From assembly GCF_019711635.1 (NCBI RefSeq), contig NZ_JAIGNT010000005.1:1-64000 (forward strand): a stretch of 64,000 bases of DNA. Reading direction: 5' to 3'. The notes under the pieces are model-generated. The model searched no databases. It worked only from the letters and a program-made list of their open reading frames with translations, and was not told the DNA's origin. Position numbers and translations under genes: made by a program. This document shows positions 18,746 through 32,457 of this stretch, one piece after another (position 1 is the first letter of the stretch; each line of letters starts with the position of its first letter). Source of the stretch: Qipengyuania huizhouensis (GTDB lineage Bacteria > Pseudomonadota > Alphaproteobacteria > Sphingomonadales > Sphingomonadaceae).

Positions 18746-18942
18746 ATGGCCGAAGGACAAGACGCTTGCATGGTTCTCTCCAACCGGCCTCGCAGATCGA
18801 CGCCGCTCCGTAATAGCACCGGCAGAACCTTTAACATCGTGGCAAGCATGCTGTGGAACGGATGTTTAGCGAGACCGCAGTATAAGGTACCTCAGCCGGA
18901 GCGCTGGATCAGCCAGCGGCCACCACGGGGAGCATGATCGAA

Positions 18943-19275
18943 ATGACCGTCCGTTTTGCGTCTGCGCGCTGCGCCGTGCGTTCGCCCCTTGCCAGGGTCC
19001 TGAGCCGAGGAAAAATCGGTGCGGTCGCAAACGATAGTGCGGGACGAGAGGCCCGGGAGATCATGAGCGACACGACGAAGGCTGCTTTGCGCCATTTTGC
19101 CGAACACGGGCTCCGCGCCGTTCCGGTCGCCCTGAACAATGCGACCCTGGCGGCCTCGGCAGCCCAAGAGGAAGACTATCGCCACTGGGTGGGCATCGCC
19201 CGTGAACTCGACGCAGGCGCTGCGGCAAGGTTCGAAACTTTGCGCCGTCCGGTCGAGGATCGCCTGATCGGCTAA
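18943..19275 (+). CDS. Conserved-looking small protein, unknown function
   Basis: About 110 residues. The ATG at 18943 has GGGGAG ten bases upstream; an ATG at 18934 and another at 19063 (a 70-residue form starting MSDTTKAALRHF) are alternatives. The N-terminal part is basic and Arg/Ser-rich, unlike the helical, better-composed C-terminal part, so the 19063 start is credible. No signal peptide or membrane segment. I do not recognise a family. Confidence 0.55.
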   Translation: MTVRFASARCAVRSPLARVLSRGKIGAVANDSAGREAREIMSDTTKAALRHFAEHGLRAVPVALNNATLAASAAQEEDYRHWVGIARELDAGAAARFETLRRPVEDRLIG

Positions 19276-21021
<1,746 letters not shown>

Positions 21022-21022
<1 letters not shown>

Positions 21023-21912
21023 TGTCCATCCTCGTAGACAAGAACACCAAGGTCATCACGCAGGGGATGACCGGCGACACCGGAACCTTTCACACGCAGC
21101 AGGCGCTCGATTACGGGACGCAGATGGTTGCGGGTGTGACACCCGGCAAAGGCGGCACCACGCACATCGGCCTGCCGAACTTCAACACCGTGCGCGAAGC
21201 GAAGGCCGAAACCGGCGCGACCGCTTCGTGCATCTACGTCCCGCCGCCCTTCGCCGCTGACGCGATCTGCGAGGCGATCGATGCCGAGATGGAACTGATC
21301 GTCTGCATCACCGAAGGGATTCCGGTGCTCGACATGGTCAAGGTCAAGGCCGCGCTCGAAGGTTCCAAGTCGCGCCTGATCGGCCCGAACTGCCCCGGCG
21401 TTCTCACGCCGGATGAATGCAAGATCGGCATCATGCCGGGCAACATCTTCAAGAAGGGCAGCGTCGGCGTGGTCTCGCGCTCGGGCACGCTGACCTATGA
21501 AGCCGTCCACCAGACCACTATGGTCGGCCTCGGCCAGACCACCGCGGTCGGCATCGGCGGCGATCCGGTCAACGGCACCAACTTCATCGACGTGCTCGAT
21601 CTCTTCCTCGACGACGACGCTACCAAGTCGATCATCATGATCGGCGAAATCGGCGGCAGCGCGGAAGAAGAAGCGGCCGAATTCATCAAGGAACAGGCCG
21701 CCAAGGGCCGCCAGAAGCCGATGGTCGGCTTCATCGCGGGCCGCACGGCGCCTCCGGGCCGCCGTATGGGCCATGCCGGTGCGATCGTGTCGGGCGGCCA
21801 GGGCGGTGCGGACGACAAGATCGCTGCGATGGAAGCCGCGGGCATCCGCGTGTCGCCCTCCCCCAGCGAACTCGGCACGACGCTCGATGCGATGCTGAAG
21901 GAACTGGCGTAA
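21022..21912 (+). CDS. sucD: Succinate-CoA ligase (succinyl-CoA synthetase) alpha subunit
   Basis: 296 residues. It carries the CoA-binding Rossmann domain ([26 protein letters not shown]) and the phosphohistidine site [10 protein letters not shown], where the His is phosphorylated during the reaction. The ATG at 21022 has GGAGAG six bases upstream and overlaps the preceding stop. The enzyme needs a beta subunit (SucC), which is absent from this window. Confidence 0.97.
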
Positions 21913-21945
21913 CCGCCAAACGCTCCTTCTCCATGAGGACTGACA

Positions 21946-24780
21946 ATGGGTAACGAGAGCCAGAACTTCCTGCCCGAAATGGGCGACCAGGAAGGCCCGC
22001 AAGCCGGACCTAGCTGGGGCAACCCCCGCTGGCTGGCAGAGGTGGTCGACAGCGGCGCGGATCTGACCGCGGCGCTCGATCCCACGCAGATGCGGCTTGC
22101 GGTCGCGCAGGCATCCGAAAAGGCCGGCAAGCCGACCGATCAGAAGGCGATCGCGCAGGCTGCCGACGACAGCATCCGTGCGATGCTGCTGGTCCGCCTT
22201 TACCGCGTGCGTGGGCACCTTGCGGCCGATCTCGATCCGCTTGGCCTGTCGCACCGCGATATCCCTGAAGACCTGACGCTGGAATGGCACGAATTCGCCG
22301 GGCAGGAGGACCGCGAGGTCTATGTCGGCGGCGTGTTCGGTTTCGAATGGGTCACGGTGGGCGAGCTCTACCGCGTGCTGCGTGAGACCTATTGCGGCAA
22401 GGTCGGCCTCGAATACATGCATATCTCGGATACCGAGGAACGCAGGTTCCTGCAGGACAAGTTCGAGACGCCCGAGGATACGATCCAGTTCACCGAGGAA
22501 GGCAAGCGCGCCATTCTCGCCGCCGTGATCCGCGGCGAGCAGTACGAGAAGTTCCTCGGCAAGAAATACGTCGGCACCAAGCGTTTCGGCCTCGATGGCG
22601 GCGAGAGCATGATTCCCGCACTTGAAGCCGTGATCAAGTACGGCGGCCAGCTCGGCGTGCGCGAGATCATCTACGGCATGGCCCACCGCGGCCGGCTGAA
22701 CGTCCTCGCAAACGTTATGGGCAAGCCCTACAAGGTCATCTTCCACGAATTCTCGGGCGGTTCGTCCAACCCCGACGATGTCGGCGGCTCGGGCGATGTG
22801 AAATACCACCTCGGCACCAGCACCGACCGCACCTTCGACGGCATCGATGTGCATATGAGCCTCGTGCCCAACCCCAGCCATCTGGAGGCGGTGAACCCGG
22901 TCGTGCTCGGCAAGACCCGCGCGCAGCAGGCTATCCGCGACGATCTGAAGCAGCACGAGCAGGTGCTGCCGGTGCTACTTCACGGCGATGCCGCCTTTGC
23001 CGGACAGGGCATCGTGTGGGAATGCCTCGGCTTCTCCGGCGTGCGCGGCTACAATACCGGCGGCTGCCTGCACTTCGTGATCAACAACCAGATCGGCTTC
23101 ACCACCAGCCCGCAGTTCGCTCGCAGTTCGCCCTACCCCTCCGATGTGGCCAAAGGCGTCCAGGCGCCGATTCTCCACGTCAATGGCGACGATCCCGAAG
23201 CGGTGACCTTCGCCTGCAAGCTGGCAATCGAATACCGCCAGACCTTCGGCCGCGACATCGTGATCGACATGTGGTGTTATCGCCGTTTCGGCCATAACGA
23301 AGGCGACGAGCCGAGCTTTACCCAGCCGCTGATGTATTCGCAGATCCGCAACCACCCCAAGGTGAGCACGATCTATGCCGAGCGGCTTGAGAAAGAGGGC
23401 GTGATCGAACCTGGCTATGGCGACAAGTTGAGCCAGGAATTCAACGCGCATCTCGAGGAAGAATTCGCCGCCGCTAAGGACTACAAGCCCAATGAGGCCG
23501 ACTGGTTCGGCGGTCGCTGGGCCGGCATGAACAAGCCGGCCGATCCGGAAACCGCGCGTCGCAACGTGGAAACCGCGATCGACAAGAAGCTGTTCGACAG
23601 TCTGGGTCGGACGCTGACCACCGTCCCCGAGGGCATCACGATCCACAAGACGCTCGGCCGTGTACTCGATGCCAAGCGCGAAATGTTCGCCAGCGGCGAA
23701 GGGTTCGACTGGGCGACCGGCGAGGCACTGGCCTTCGGTAGCCTCGTGACTGAAGGCTTCGGCGTGCGCCTGTCGGGTCAGGATAGCGGTCGCGGGACTT
23801 TCAGCCAGCGTCACGCCGTCTGGGTCGACCAGCTGGACGAACACAAATACATCCCGCTCACCACCCTCCCCCATGGCAAGTTCGAGGTCTATGACAGCCC
23901 GCTGTCGGAATACGGCGTGCTCGGCTTCGAATACGGTTTCGCCATGGCGGACCCGAAAAGCCTCGTGATGTGGGAAGCGCAATTCGGCGATTTCGCCAAT
24001 GGCGCACAGATCATGATCGACCAGTTTATCGCTGCGGGCGAGGTCAAGTGGCTGCGTGCGAACGGTCTCGTGCTGTTGCTGCCACATGGCTATGAAGGCC
24101 AGGGGCCGGAACATAGCTCGGCACGCCTCGAACGCTTCCTGCAACTGTGCGCGAACGACAATATCCAGGTCTGCAATATCACCACGCCGGCGAACTATTT
24201 CCACGTTCTCCGCCGCCAGATGTTGCGCCCGTTCCGCAAACCGCTGGTCATCATGACGCCCAAGTCGCTGCTGCGCCACCCGCTGGCGAAGTCGAATGCC
24301 GAAGACTTCATGGGCGACCATCACTTCATGCGCATCAAGTCGGACCTGACCAGGATCGACGACAAGAAGGTCCGCCGACTGGTGCTGTGCAGCGGCAAGG
24401 TGGCTTACGACCTGATGCAGCGGCGCGACGAGGCAGAACTCGATGACGTGTCCATCGTCCGGATCGAGCAGCTTTACCCCTTCCCGGGCGAGCCTCTCGC
24501 CGTGCGGCTCGAACGCATGCCCAATCTGGAAACCATCGTCTGGTGCCAGGAAGAGCCCAAGAACAACGGCGCATGGTTCTTCGTCGATCGCCTGATCGAA
24601 GAAGCCGCAGACAAGGCCGGCAAGAAGGGCATGCGTCCCTGCTATGCCGGACGCGAAGTGGCTGCTTCGCCCGCCACTGGCTTTGCCAGCCGCCACCAGG
24701 TCCAGCAGGAAGCGCTCGTCAATATTGCGCTCGGGCTCAATGGCGGCGATGTCCCCAACGTCCGCAGCGATTGCAACTGA
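21946..24780 (+). CDS. sucA: 2-oxoglutarate dehydrogenase E1 component
   Basis: 944 residues, the normal size. It decarboxylates 2-oxoglutarate using thiamine diphosphate and passes the succinyl group to lipoyl-E2. Visible motifs: YGMAHRGRLNVLANV, the TPP site HGDAAFAGQG...NNQIGF, and the C-terminal transketolase-like segments (YEGQGPEHSSARLERFL and LLRHPLAKS). The N-terminus has the short E2-binding arm (NPRWLAEVV is just after it). Gap to sucD is 33 bases and to sucB 27 bases. Confidence 0.98.
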   Translation: MGNESQNFLPEMGDQEGPQAGPSWGNPRWLAEVVDSGADLTAALDPTQMRLAVAQASEKAGKPTDQKAIAQAADDSIRAMLLVRLYRVRGHLAADLDPLGLSHRDIPEDLTLEWHEFAGQEDREVYVGGVFGFEWVTVGELYRVLRETYCGKVGLEYMHISDTEERRFLQDKFETPEDTIQFTEEGKRAILAAVIRGEQYEKFLGKKYVGTKRFGLDGGESMIPALEAVIKYGGQLGVREIIYGMAHRGRLNVLANVMGKPYKVIFHEFSGGSSNPDDVGGSGDVKYHLGTSTDRTFDGIDVHMSLVPNPSHLEAVNPVVLGKTRAQQAIRDDLKQHEQVLPVLLHGDAAFAGQGIVWECLGFSGVRGYNTGGCLHFVINNQIGFTTSPQFARSSPYPSDVAKGVQAPILHVNGDDPEAVTFACKLAIEYRQTFGRDIVIDMWCYRRFGHNEGDEPSFTQPLMYSQIRNHPKVSTIYAERLEKEGVIEPGYGDKLSQEFNAHLEEEFAAAKDYKPNEADWFGGRWAGMNKPADPETARRNVETAIDKKLFDSLGRTLTTVPEGITIHKTLGRVLDAKREMFASGEGFDWATGEALAFGSLVTEGFGVRLSGQDSGRGTFSQRHAVWVDQLDEHKYIPLTTLPHGKFEVYDSPLSEYGVLGFEYGFAMADPKSLVMWEAQFGDFANGAQIMIDQFIAAGEVKWLRANGLVLLLPHGYEGQGPEHSSARLERFLQLCANDNIQVCNITTPANYFHVLRRQMLRPFRKPLVIMTPKSLLRHPLAKSNAEDFMGDHHFMRIKSDLTRIDDKKVRRLVLCSGKVAYDLMQRRDEAELDDVSIVRIEQLYPFPGEPLAVRLERMPNLETIVWCQEEPKNNGAWFFVDRLIEEAADKAGKKGMRPCYAGREVAASPATGFASRHQVQQEALVNIALGLNGGDVPNVRSDCN

Positions 24781-24807
24781 TCGAGGCCTGAAGAGGAAAC
24801 CGAATAC

Positions 24808-26043
<1,236 letters not shown>

Positions 26044-26058
26044 CGTTAACACCAACCC

Positions 26059-26085
26059 CGCGCTCCTGCGAACGCAGGAGCCCAG
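26059..26085. repeat. Left inverted repeat of the GIY-YIG cassette
   Basis: 27 bases, 16 bases after the sucB stop. It contains a perfect hairpin, GCTCCTGCG-AA-CGCAGGAGC (26062-26081). It is an inverted copy of the repeat at 26395-26421, identical at 25 of 27 positions; the two mismatches fall in the loop region. Confidence 0.85.
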
Positions 26086-26086
26086 A

Positions 26087-26390
26087 GTGGAGAAGCACAT
26101 CGCGACCAGGCTGGGTCTACATCCTCGCCAACCGGCGCAACGGCACGATCTACCTCGGTGTCACGAGCAACCTTGCTCACCGGCTATACCAGCACCGCGA
26201 AGGATCGTTGGCCGGATTTGCAAAGGAGCACGGTTGCCACATTCTCGTCTGGTTCGAGCGGCATGACGATTTGCAAGATGCGCGGCAACGCGAATTGAGA
26301 ATGAAGAAATGGAAGAGGGCGTGGAAGCTTGAACTGATCGAGAAGGACAATCCGCAATGGCGGGATTTGGCCGACAAGATCGAACACTGA
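26087..26390 (+). pseudogene. GIY-YIG nuclease-like gene, start missing or frameshifted
   Basis: In the frame ending at 26390 the product reads GWVYILANRRNGTIYLGVTSN, then a LYQHREG and a WKRAWKLELIE tail: a single GIY-YIG domain. The GIY/YIG pair is VYI...IYLG, followed by Arg (HRLYQH) and a Glu/Asp-rich helix (QRELRMKKWKR). In this frame no ATG, GTG or TTG occurs between the sucB stop and the domain. A GTG with GAG AAG CAC follows at 26087 but is in another frame, so a +1 shift near 26105-26112 would be needed. It may be a decayed gene, or begin at a non-standard codon. Confidence 0.6.
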
Positions 26391-26394
26391 CGCC

Positions 26395-26421
26395 CTGGGC
26401 TCCTGCTTGCGCAGGAGCGCG
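26395..26421. repeat. Right inverted repeat of the GIY-YIG cassette
   Basis: 27 bases, an inverted copy of 26059-26085 (25 of 27). It contains its own hairpin, GCTCCTGC (26399-26406) with GCAGGAGC (26411-26418). It ends 18 bases before the lpdA ATG. Confidence 0.85.
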
Positions 26422-26439
26422 AAAATTCGGAAGGTGAAT

Positions 26440-27852
<1,413 letters not shown>

Positions 27853-28070
27853 TCCTCCGGCGCCGAAAGAGGGCAGTGGCAGGGGACGGTTCACCTGATG
27901 GGCGGCCCCGTCAGGCTATCTGCGAGACCAGAGGGGTGTCCTACCGCGATAGGCGGCGTTATTCCCTCCCCTGAAGTCACGTGTAGCCTGGGGCAGGTTA
28001 TTTTGGCTCAGGACAGTGTAACACCCGGTCCATGTCTCCCCGAATCGGGACGAGAAAGTCGGGAGGAAAC

Positions 28071-29411
28071 ATGGGCATGAACTTTCCAGTGCTGACCAGC
28101 CAGCCGGGAGCCTTGGAAACCGCAGCGATGATCGCGCGCGGGGAACTCTCCCCGCCTGAGGTGGTGGACGCGGCGATTGCGCGGATCGAGAAGCTGGATG
28201 CGCATATCAACGCGGTGGTCGTGTGCGATTTCGAGCGCGCCCGGGACACGGCGCAGGCGATGGCCCGCACAGGCGCTGGCAAGGACCAGCCTCTTTTCGG
28301 CGTCCCCATGACCATAAAGGAAAGCTTCGATATTGCGGGGCTCCCAACATGCTGGGGTCACGAGGAATTCGCCCGCAATATCGCCAGCGCCGATGCCCGC
28401 GTCGTGCGCCTGCTCAAGCAGGCTGGCGTCATTTTCCTGGGCAAGACCAACGTCCCGCCCGACCTTGCCGACTGGCAATCCGCCAATCCCGTCTATGGCC
28501 GAACCCACAACCCTCATGATCACGAGCGTTCGCCCGGCGGTTCTTCCGGCGGTTCTGCAGCGGCGGTCGCCAGCGGGATGGTGCCTTGCGAGTTCGGCAC
28601 CGATATTGGTGGATCGGTGCGCGTTCCGGCGCATTTCTGCGGCGTCTGGGGGCACAAGACGAGTTGGGGCTTGATCAGCAAGCAGGGTCACGAACATCCG
28701 CTGATGGCCGGTCGCGGCGCGCATGACGGGGCTCTATCGATTGCGGGACCGCTGGCACGTGGCGCCGCCGACCTTGCCGCCCTGCTTCGAATCACCGCCA
28801 GCCTGCCGCTTCCGGAGCGCAAGAAGCCGCTCAAGAATTGCCGTCTGCTCGTGATCGCGGAGCACCCGTCCTGCCCTACCGACAGCGCGGTGCGGACTCT
28901 GATGGAGCAGGCCGCCACCGCCCTGGAATCTGTCGGGGTCGGGGTAGATCGGGCGAGCGACCTCATACCCGATCTGGAACGCCAGCACGGCGATTACATG
29001 CGCATGCTCAATATCGCGATGGCACGCGGCGCTCCGGCGAAAGATGGCAAGCGGGCCAGCGCAACCGACTGGTTCGACTTGCTGGACAAGCAGGCTCGCA
29101 ATGAACTGGCATGGGAGCGCCTGTTCGAAGATTACGATTTCATCCTCGCCCCGCCTGCCCCGGTCCTCGCCGTCCCGAACAGCAAGACGCGCGTGTTCGA
29201 CGGCACACTCGAGATCGATGGCCGGGACGTTCCCGGCGCGGCGGGCCTCTGCTGGGCCGGCCTCGCAACTTTCCCCAACCTGCCCTCGACTGTCCTGCCC
29301 ATCGGCGAAAACGGCGGCCTTCCCTGCGGAATGCAGGTGATCGGCCCGCGTTGGTCAGACTTTGCCTGCATCCAGGCCGCGGAAGAGATCGGCCGGGTCT
29401 TGCACTCCTGA
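28071..29411 (+). CDS. Amidase signature family hydrolase
   Basis: 446 residues. The Ser-cis-Ser-Lys triad is supported by Lys83 (in MTIKES), the Ser pair of SPGGSSGGSAAA, and the nucleophilic Ser182 in GTDIGGSVRVPA. The family hydrolyses amides (for example acylamides), but the substrate is not set by sequence. It lacks the flanking gatC/gatB genes that would suggest GatA. GGGAGG precedes the ATG at 28071. It is followed 45 bases later by the PepSY gene. Confidence 0.9.
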   Translation: MGMNFPVLTSQPGALETAAMIARGELSPPEVVDAAIARIEKLDAHINAVVVCDFERARDTAQAMARTGAGKDQPLFGVPMTIKESFDIAGLPTCWGHEEFARNIASADARVVRLLKQAGVIFLGKTNVPPDLADWQSANPVYGRTHNPHDHERSPGGSSGGSAAAVASGMVPCEFGTDIGGSVRVPAHFCGVWGHKTSWGLISKQGHEHPLMAGRGAHDGALSIAGPLARGAADLAALLRITASLPLPERKKPLKNCRLLVIAEHPSCPTDSAVRTLMEQAATALESVGVGVDRASDLIPDLERQHGDYMRMLNIAMARGAPAKDGKRASATDWFDLLDKQARNELAWERLFEDYDFILAPPAPVLAVPNSKTRVFDGTLEIDGRDVPGAAGLCWAGLATFPNLPSTVLPIGENGGLPCGMQVIGPRWSDFACIQAAEEIGRVLHS

Positions 29412-29456
29412 GCGCAAGTGCCCAAACCTCCCACCCGCACGACGGGAGCAATTTGA

Positions 29457-30161
29457 ATGGCTAACCAGCGCATGATGCAGCGCTTTGCGAAATGGCACAT
29501 ATGGCTTGGCTGGCTGGTCGGGGTTCCGGTCCTCATGTGGACAGTGACCGGCCTGGTGATGGTGATCAAGCCGATCGAGGAAGTGCGCGGCGACCATTTG
29601 CGCAAGGAGGTGGCCGAAACCGCCCTTCCCCGCGATACCCATATCGCGGTTTCGCTGCCCGCCGAGAGCACTGCACCGGTGCGCTCGGTAACCACGCAGG
29701 TCGAGCGGGGCGAAACGGTGACGCGGATCACCTATATGGATGGCTCAAGCGAGCGTTACCGCGCGGACGGCGCGAAGATGGCGCCGCTTTCGGAAATCGA
29801 AGCGCGCATGATCGTCGAAGAAGGCATCGTGGGGGGTGACGAGGTGGTGGGCACTGCTCGCTACGCAGCCGAAAACGTGCCGTTCGACTTCCGCCGGCCG
29901 ATACCCGTGTGGCAGGTCGCTCTGGCAGACGGGACGCATGTCTATGTCGGCACGGAAACGGGCGCGATCGAGGCGGTGCGCACCGAATGGTGGCGCACCT
30001 TCGACCTCATGTGGGGCCTGCACATCATGGATCTGGAAACGCGTGAGGATACCAGCCACCCGGTGCTGATCATCTTCGCTCTGCTCTCGATACTCGGTGC
30101 ATTGCTAGGCTGCGTGCTCATGTTCCGGCGGCGCAAGGCGCGGGTGGCAGTTCCGTCGTGA
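29457..30161 (+). CDS. PepSY-domain membrane protein
   Basis: 234 residues. One transmembrane segment near 12-38 (WHIWLGWLVGVPVLMWTVTGLVMV), a periplasmic PepSY-like region (LSEIEARMIVEEG, PVWQVALADGTHVYVGTETGAI), and a second membrane segment near 203-225. It matches PepSY-associated TM proteins. In related bacteria such genes often sit next to iron-uptake or reductase genes, but no such partner is here. The last 4 bases overlap the following gene (GTGA). Confidence 0.8.
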   Translation: MANQRMMQRFAKWHIWLGWLVGVPVLMWTVTGLVMVIKPIEEVRGDHLRKEVAETALPRDTHIAVSLPAESTAPVRSVTTQVERGETVTRITYMDGSSERYRADGAKMAPLSEIEARMIVEEGIVGGDEVVGTARYAAENVPFDFRRPIPVWQVALADGTHVYVGTETGAIEAVRTEWWRTFDLMWGLHIMDLETREDTSHPVLIIFALLSILGALLGCVLMFRRRKARVAVPS

Positions 30162-30793
30162 ACGAAGAAATCCTCACCCCTGTTCTGGACTGGCTCGATC
30201 TCGCCGGCGTGGCGATCTTCGCGCTCACGGGCGCCTTGGTGGCAACCAAGGAGCGGCAGACCTTCGTCACGCTGGCCTTCTTTGCGCTTGTGACCGGTGT
30301 GGGAGGAGGAACGGTGCGCGACCTGCTGATTGGTGCGCCGGTTTTCTGGATTACCGACCCCTGGGTCGCGGCGATCTGCCTGGGCGTGGCCCTGTTCGCC
30401 TGGTTCACACCGACCCGCTGGTGGGAAGGAAAGTTCCTGTCCATTGCCGACGGTGCCGGACTGGCCGCCTACGCGGTCCTGGGGACGGCCAAGGCGCTGC
30501 AATATGGTGTTCCGCCCATCCCCAGCGTGCTGATGGGCGTGATCACCGGAACTGTCGGCGGGATGCTCCGCGATGTGCTGGCAGGCCGTCCGTCGATCCT
30601 CATGCGTCCCGAACTCTATGTGACCGCAGCCGCGCTTTCTGCCAGCCTGACGGTCGCTGGTACGCTTGCAGGTATCATGAACTGGTGGACCTGGATCGCG
30701 GCTGCGCTTGCAGGTTTCGCCCTTAGACTGGCCGCGATCCTGTTAAACCTGGCCCTTCCAGCCTATCACGAGCGGGGGCAAAAAGCCGATTAG
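30158..30793 (+). CDS. TRIC-type cation channel family membrane protein (UPF0126)
   Basis: 211 residues from a GTG overlapping the PepSY stop. Two homologous halves each carry a Gly-rich motif: GVGGGTVRDLLIG and GTVGGMLRDVLAG. About seven hydrophobic segments. Prokaryotic TRIC homologues form trimeric cation channels; the role in bacteria is not well settled. Its stop overlaps the convergent gene at 30790 by 4 bases. Confidence 0.85.
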   Translation: MNEEILTPVLDWLDLAGVAIFALTGALVATKERQTFVTLAFFALVTGVGGGTVRDLLIGAPVFWITDPWVAAICLGVALFAWFTPTRWWEGKFLSIADGAGLAAYAVLGTAKALQYGVPPIPSVLMGVITGTVGGMLRDVLAGRPSILMRPELYVTAAALSASLTVAGTLAGIMNWWTWIAAALAGFALRLAAILLNLALPAYHERGQKAD

Positions 30794-31587
30794 GCGCCGG
30801 CGCCCGGGTAGCCGGTGCCGATCTCGAGATCGCCTTCGATATCCTCGTCCGCATCGACAGGGCCTCCGGGATAGGCAGGCTGCGCAGGAACAGGCGCGCT
30901 GCTCTCTTCGCTTTCCACGCGGCTCCATTCGGACGCGTAGCGATCATCATCCCATTGGCGGTCGTCTTCGTCGCGGGTTTCGGATGCATAGCCGCGATCT
31001 TCGTACCCGTATTCCGCGCCCTCGTACTCATCGTCATAGTCGGGCTCGTCGTATTCATAGCCTCCATCACGGCTTCCGAAATCGATGCTGTCGATCCGAC
31101 CGTTCTCGTCGATGGAACAGCTGAAGCGGTCGCCGTTGAATATCGTGCCTTCGACTATCCATCCGCGCGCAACACGATCCACGCGCTCAACCGTATCGAC
31201 ACGGCGGTCCCGCTCGACGGCATCGACGCACATCTCCACTGCGCGATCGATACCGCGCGCACCGTCCCACTGTGCATCGCGGCGATAGTCGCGCTCGCGG
31301 TCACGGCGGTCGTCTCGCGTGGCAGCCTTGGCCACATGCGCGATCGCGCCGACGATAAGCACGCCTGCGATCACATCCCCCAGCCCAGGCCCGCGACGAT
31401 AGCGGTACCGGTGATAGCGGCGATGTTCGGCAGTCTGCGAAGCTTCCACATCGAGTACCGGTACGGCTGCGGCATATGCGGGCTGTAAAGGCGATGCTGG
31501 CAGTTCTGCAGCCTGAGCCGGCATAATGGTAAGAGAAAGCGCAGCAAACATGGCAGGCGCGGCGGCGAGGTTCTTCAATTGCGGCAT
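30790..31587 (-). CDS. Secreted Arg/Asp-rich protein, paralogue of the next gene upstream
   Basis: 265 residues from the ATG at 31587 (a TTG is two codons earlier). Signal peptide ending near AQAAE. A short hydrophobic stretch GLGDVIAGVLIVGAIAHVAKAA is followed by a basic region, then RAVEMCVDAVERD and FSCSIDENGRIDSIDF. The C-terminal third is very acidic with Tyr/Asp repeats. The central motifs match the protein at 31731-32327. Function unknown; the pair of Cys (MCVD, SCSI) may form a disulfide. Confidence 0.8.
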   Translation of the reverse strand: MPQLKNLAAAPAMFAALSLTIMPAQAAELPASPLQPAYAAAVPVLDVEASQTAEHRRYHRYRYRRGPGLGDVIAGVLIVGAIAHVAKAATRDDRRDRERDYRRDAQWDGARGIDRAVEMCVDAVERDRRVDTVERVDRVARGWIVEGTIFNGDRFSCSIDENGRIDSIDFGSRDGGYEYDEPDYDDEYEGAEYGYEDRGYASETRDEDDRQWDDDRYASEWSRVESEESSAPVPAQPAYPGGPVDADEDIEGDLEIGTGYPGAGA

Positions 31588-31680
31588 GGCCAATCCCTGT
31601 TGAATGCACCCCCACCTGGTGCGATTCGCATAACGATATCCGGTTCATGCGCGTGCAAGGCTTTAGCGCGGCTGAACCAC

Positions 31681-31710
31681 AAAAATGGCCCGGACAATGA
31701 AGCCCGGGCC
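31681..31710 (-). terminator. Rho-independent terminator of the gene at 31731
   Basis: On the minus strand GGCCCGG (31710-31704) pairs with CCGGGCC (31693-31687), and a run of five T follows (31685-31681). Confidence 0.85.
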
Positions 31711-31730
31711 GAAGTTGATTCTAAGATGTC

Positions 31731-32327
31731 TTAGCGAAGTCCGCGAATGCCGCTGTAATCGACATGGCTTACCCGGCCACGCTCGATGTAACAGGTGAAC
31801 TTCCCGCTATCGCGGTTGCTCCAGCGCTGATACCGATTGTTGCGATCACGATAACCATAACGATCGTAACGACCGCCACGGTAGCTGCCATCGACTACGA
31901 TGCGCCCCTTGACCTTCCAGCCGTAACGGGTGTCGTCCACATCGCGGATTTCGGTCACCTGCGCATAGCGATAGCCCCCGTACCGACTCGCGTCGCGCTT
32001 TGCGGCAGCGACACACTGGTTTACCGCAGCACGCGGATTGCCACGATAGCGATAGGCGTCCCGGCGATAATCTCGGCCGCTGTTGTAGTAGCGTCCATCA
32101 CGGTAATAGCGTCCGTCGCGATAATGATCGCGATCCTTGCTGGCAGCGCTGGCAATAGCGGCAATACCGCCGATGATTACTGCGCCGGCGATCACGTCGC
32201 CGACGGAAATTCCATCGTCATCGTCGTAGCCCTGGGCTTGCACGGGAGTAGCCCCGGCAAGTGCCATGGCACCAACGGTAGCGGTTGCGATCCCACCCTT
32301 CGCGAAATTTTTGAAATAGTTGGTCAC
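31731..32327 (-). CDS. Secreted Tyr/Arg-rich protein, paralogue of the preceding gene
   Basis: 198 residues. Signal peptide ending near PVQAQ, then ISVGDVIAGAVIIGGIAAIASAA (the same GDVIAG segment as in its neighbour), a low-complexity Tyr/Arg/Asp region with repeated YRDGRYY, AAVNQCVAAAKRD, and a terminal FTCYIERGRVSHVDY. The two genes look like an old tandem duplication. Similar RcnB- or glycine-zipper-like surface proteins occur in sphingomonads, but I cannot name the family with certainty. Confidence 0.8.
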   Translation of the reverse strand: MTNYFKNFAKGGIATATVGAMALAGATPVQAQGYDDDDGISVGDVIAGAVIIGGIAAIASAASKDRDHYRDGRYYRDGRYYNSGRDYRRDAYRYRGNPRAAVNQCVAAAKRDASRYGGYRYAQVTEIRDVDDTRYGWKVKGRIVVDGSYRGGRYDRYGYRDRNNRYQRWSNRDSGKFTCYIERGRVSHVDYSGIRGLR

Positions 32328-32457
32328 GTGAGGTTCTCCTCATCTCTACCGGGGCGGGATTGCCTCGGTTGATTGAGGTTTTAGGTGATTCGCTGTGAGA
32401 TGACGCTGAATCGCGATTGCAGCTTTTGTTCAGATTACAGGAAAGTTTTATGAATGC

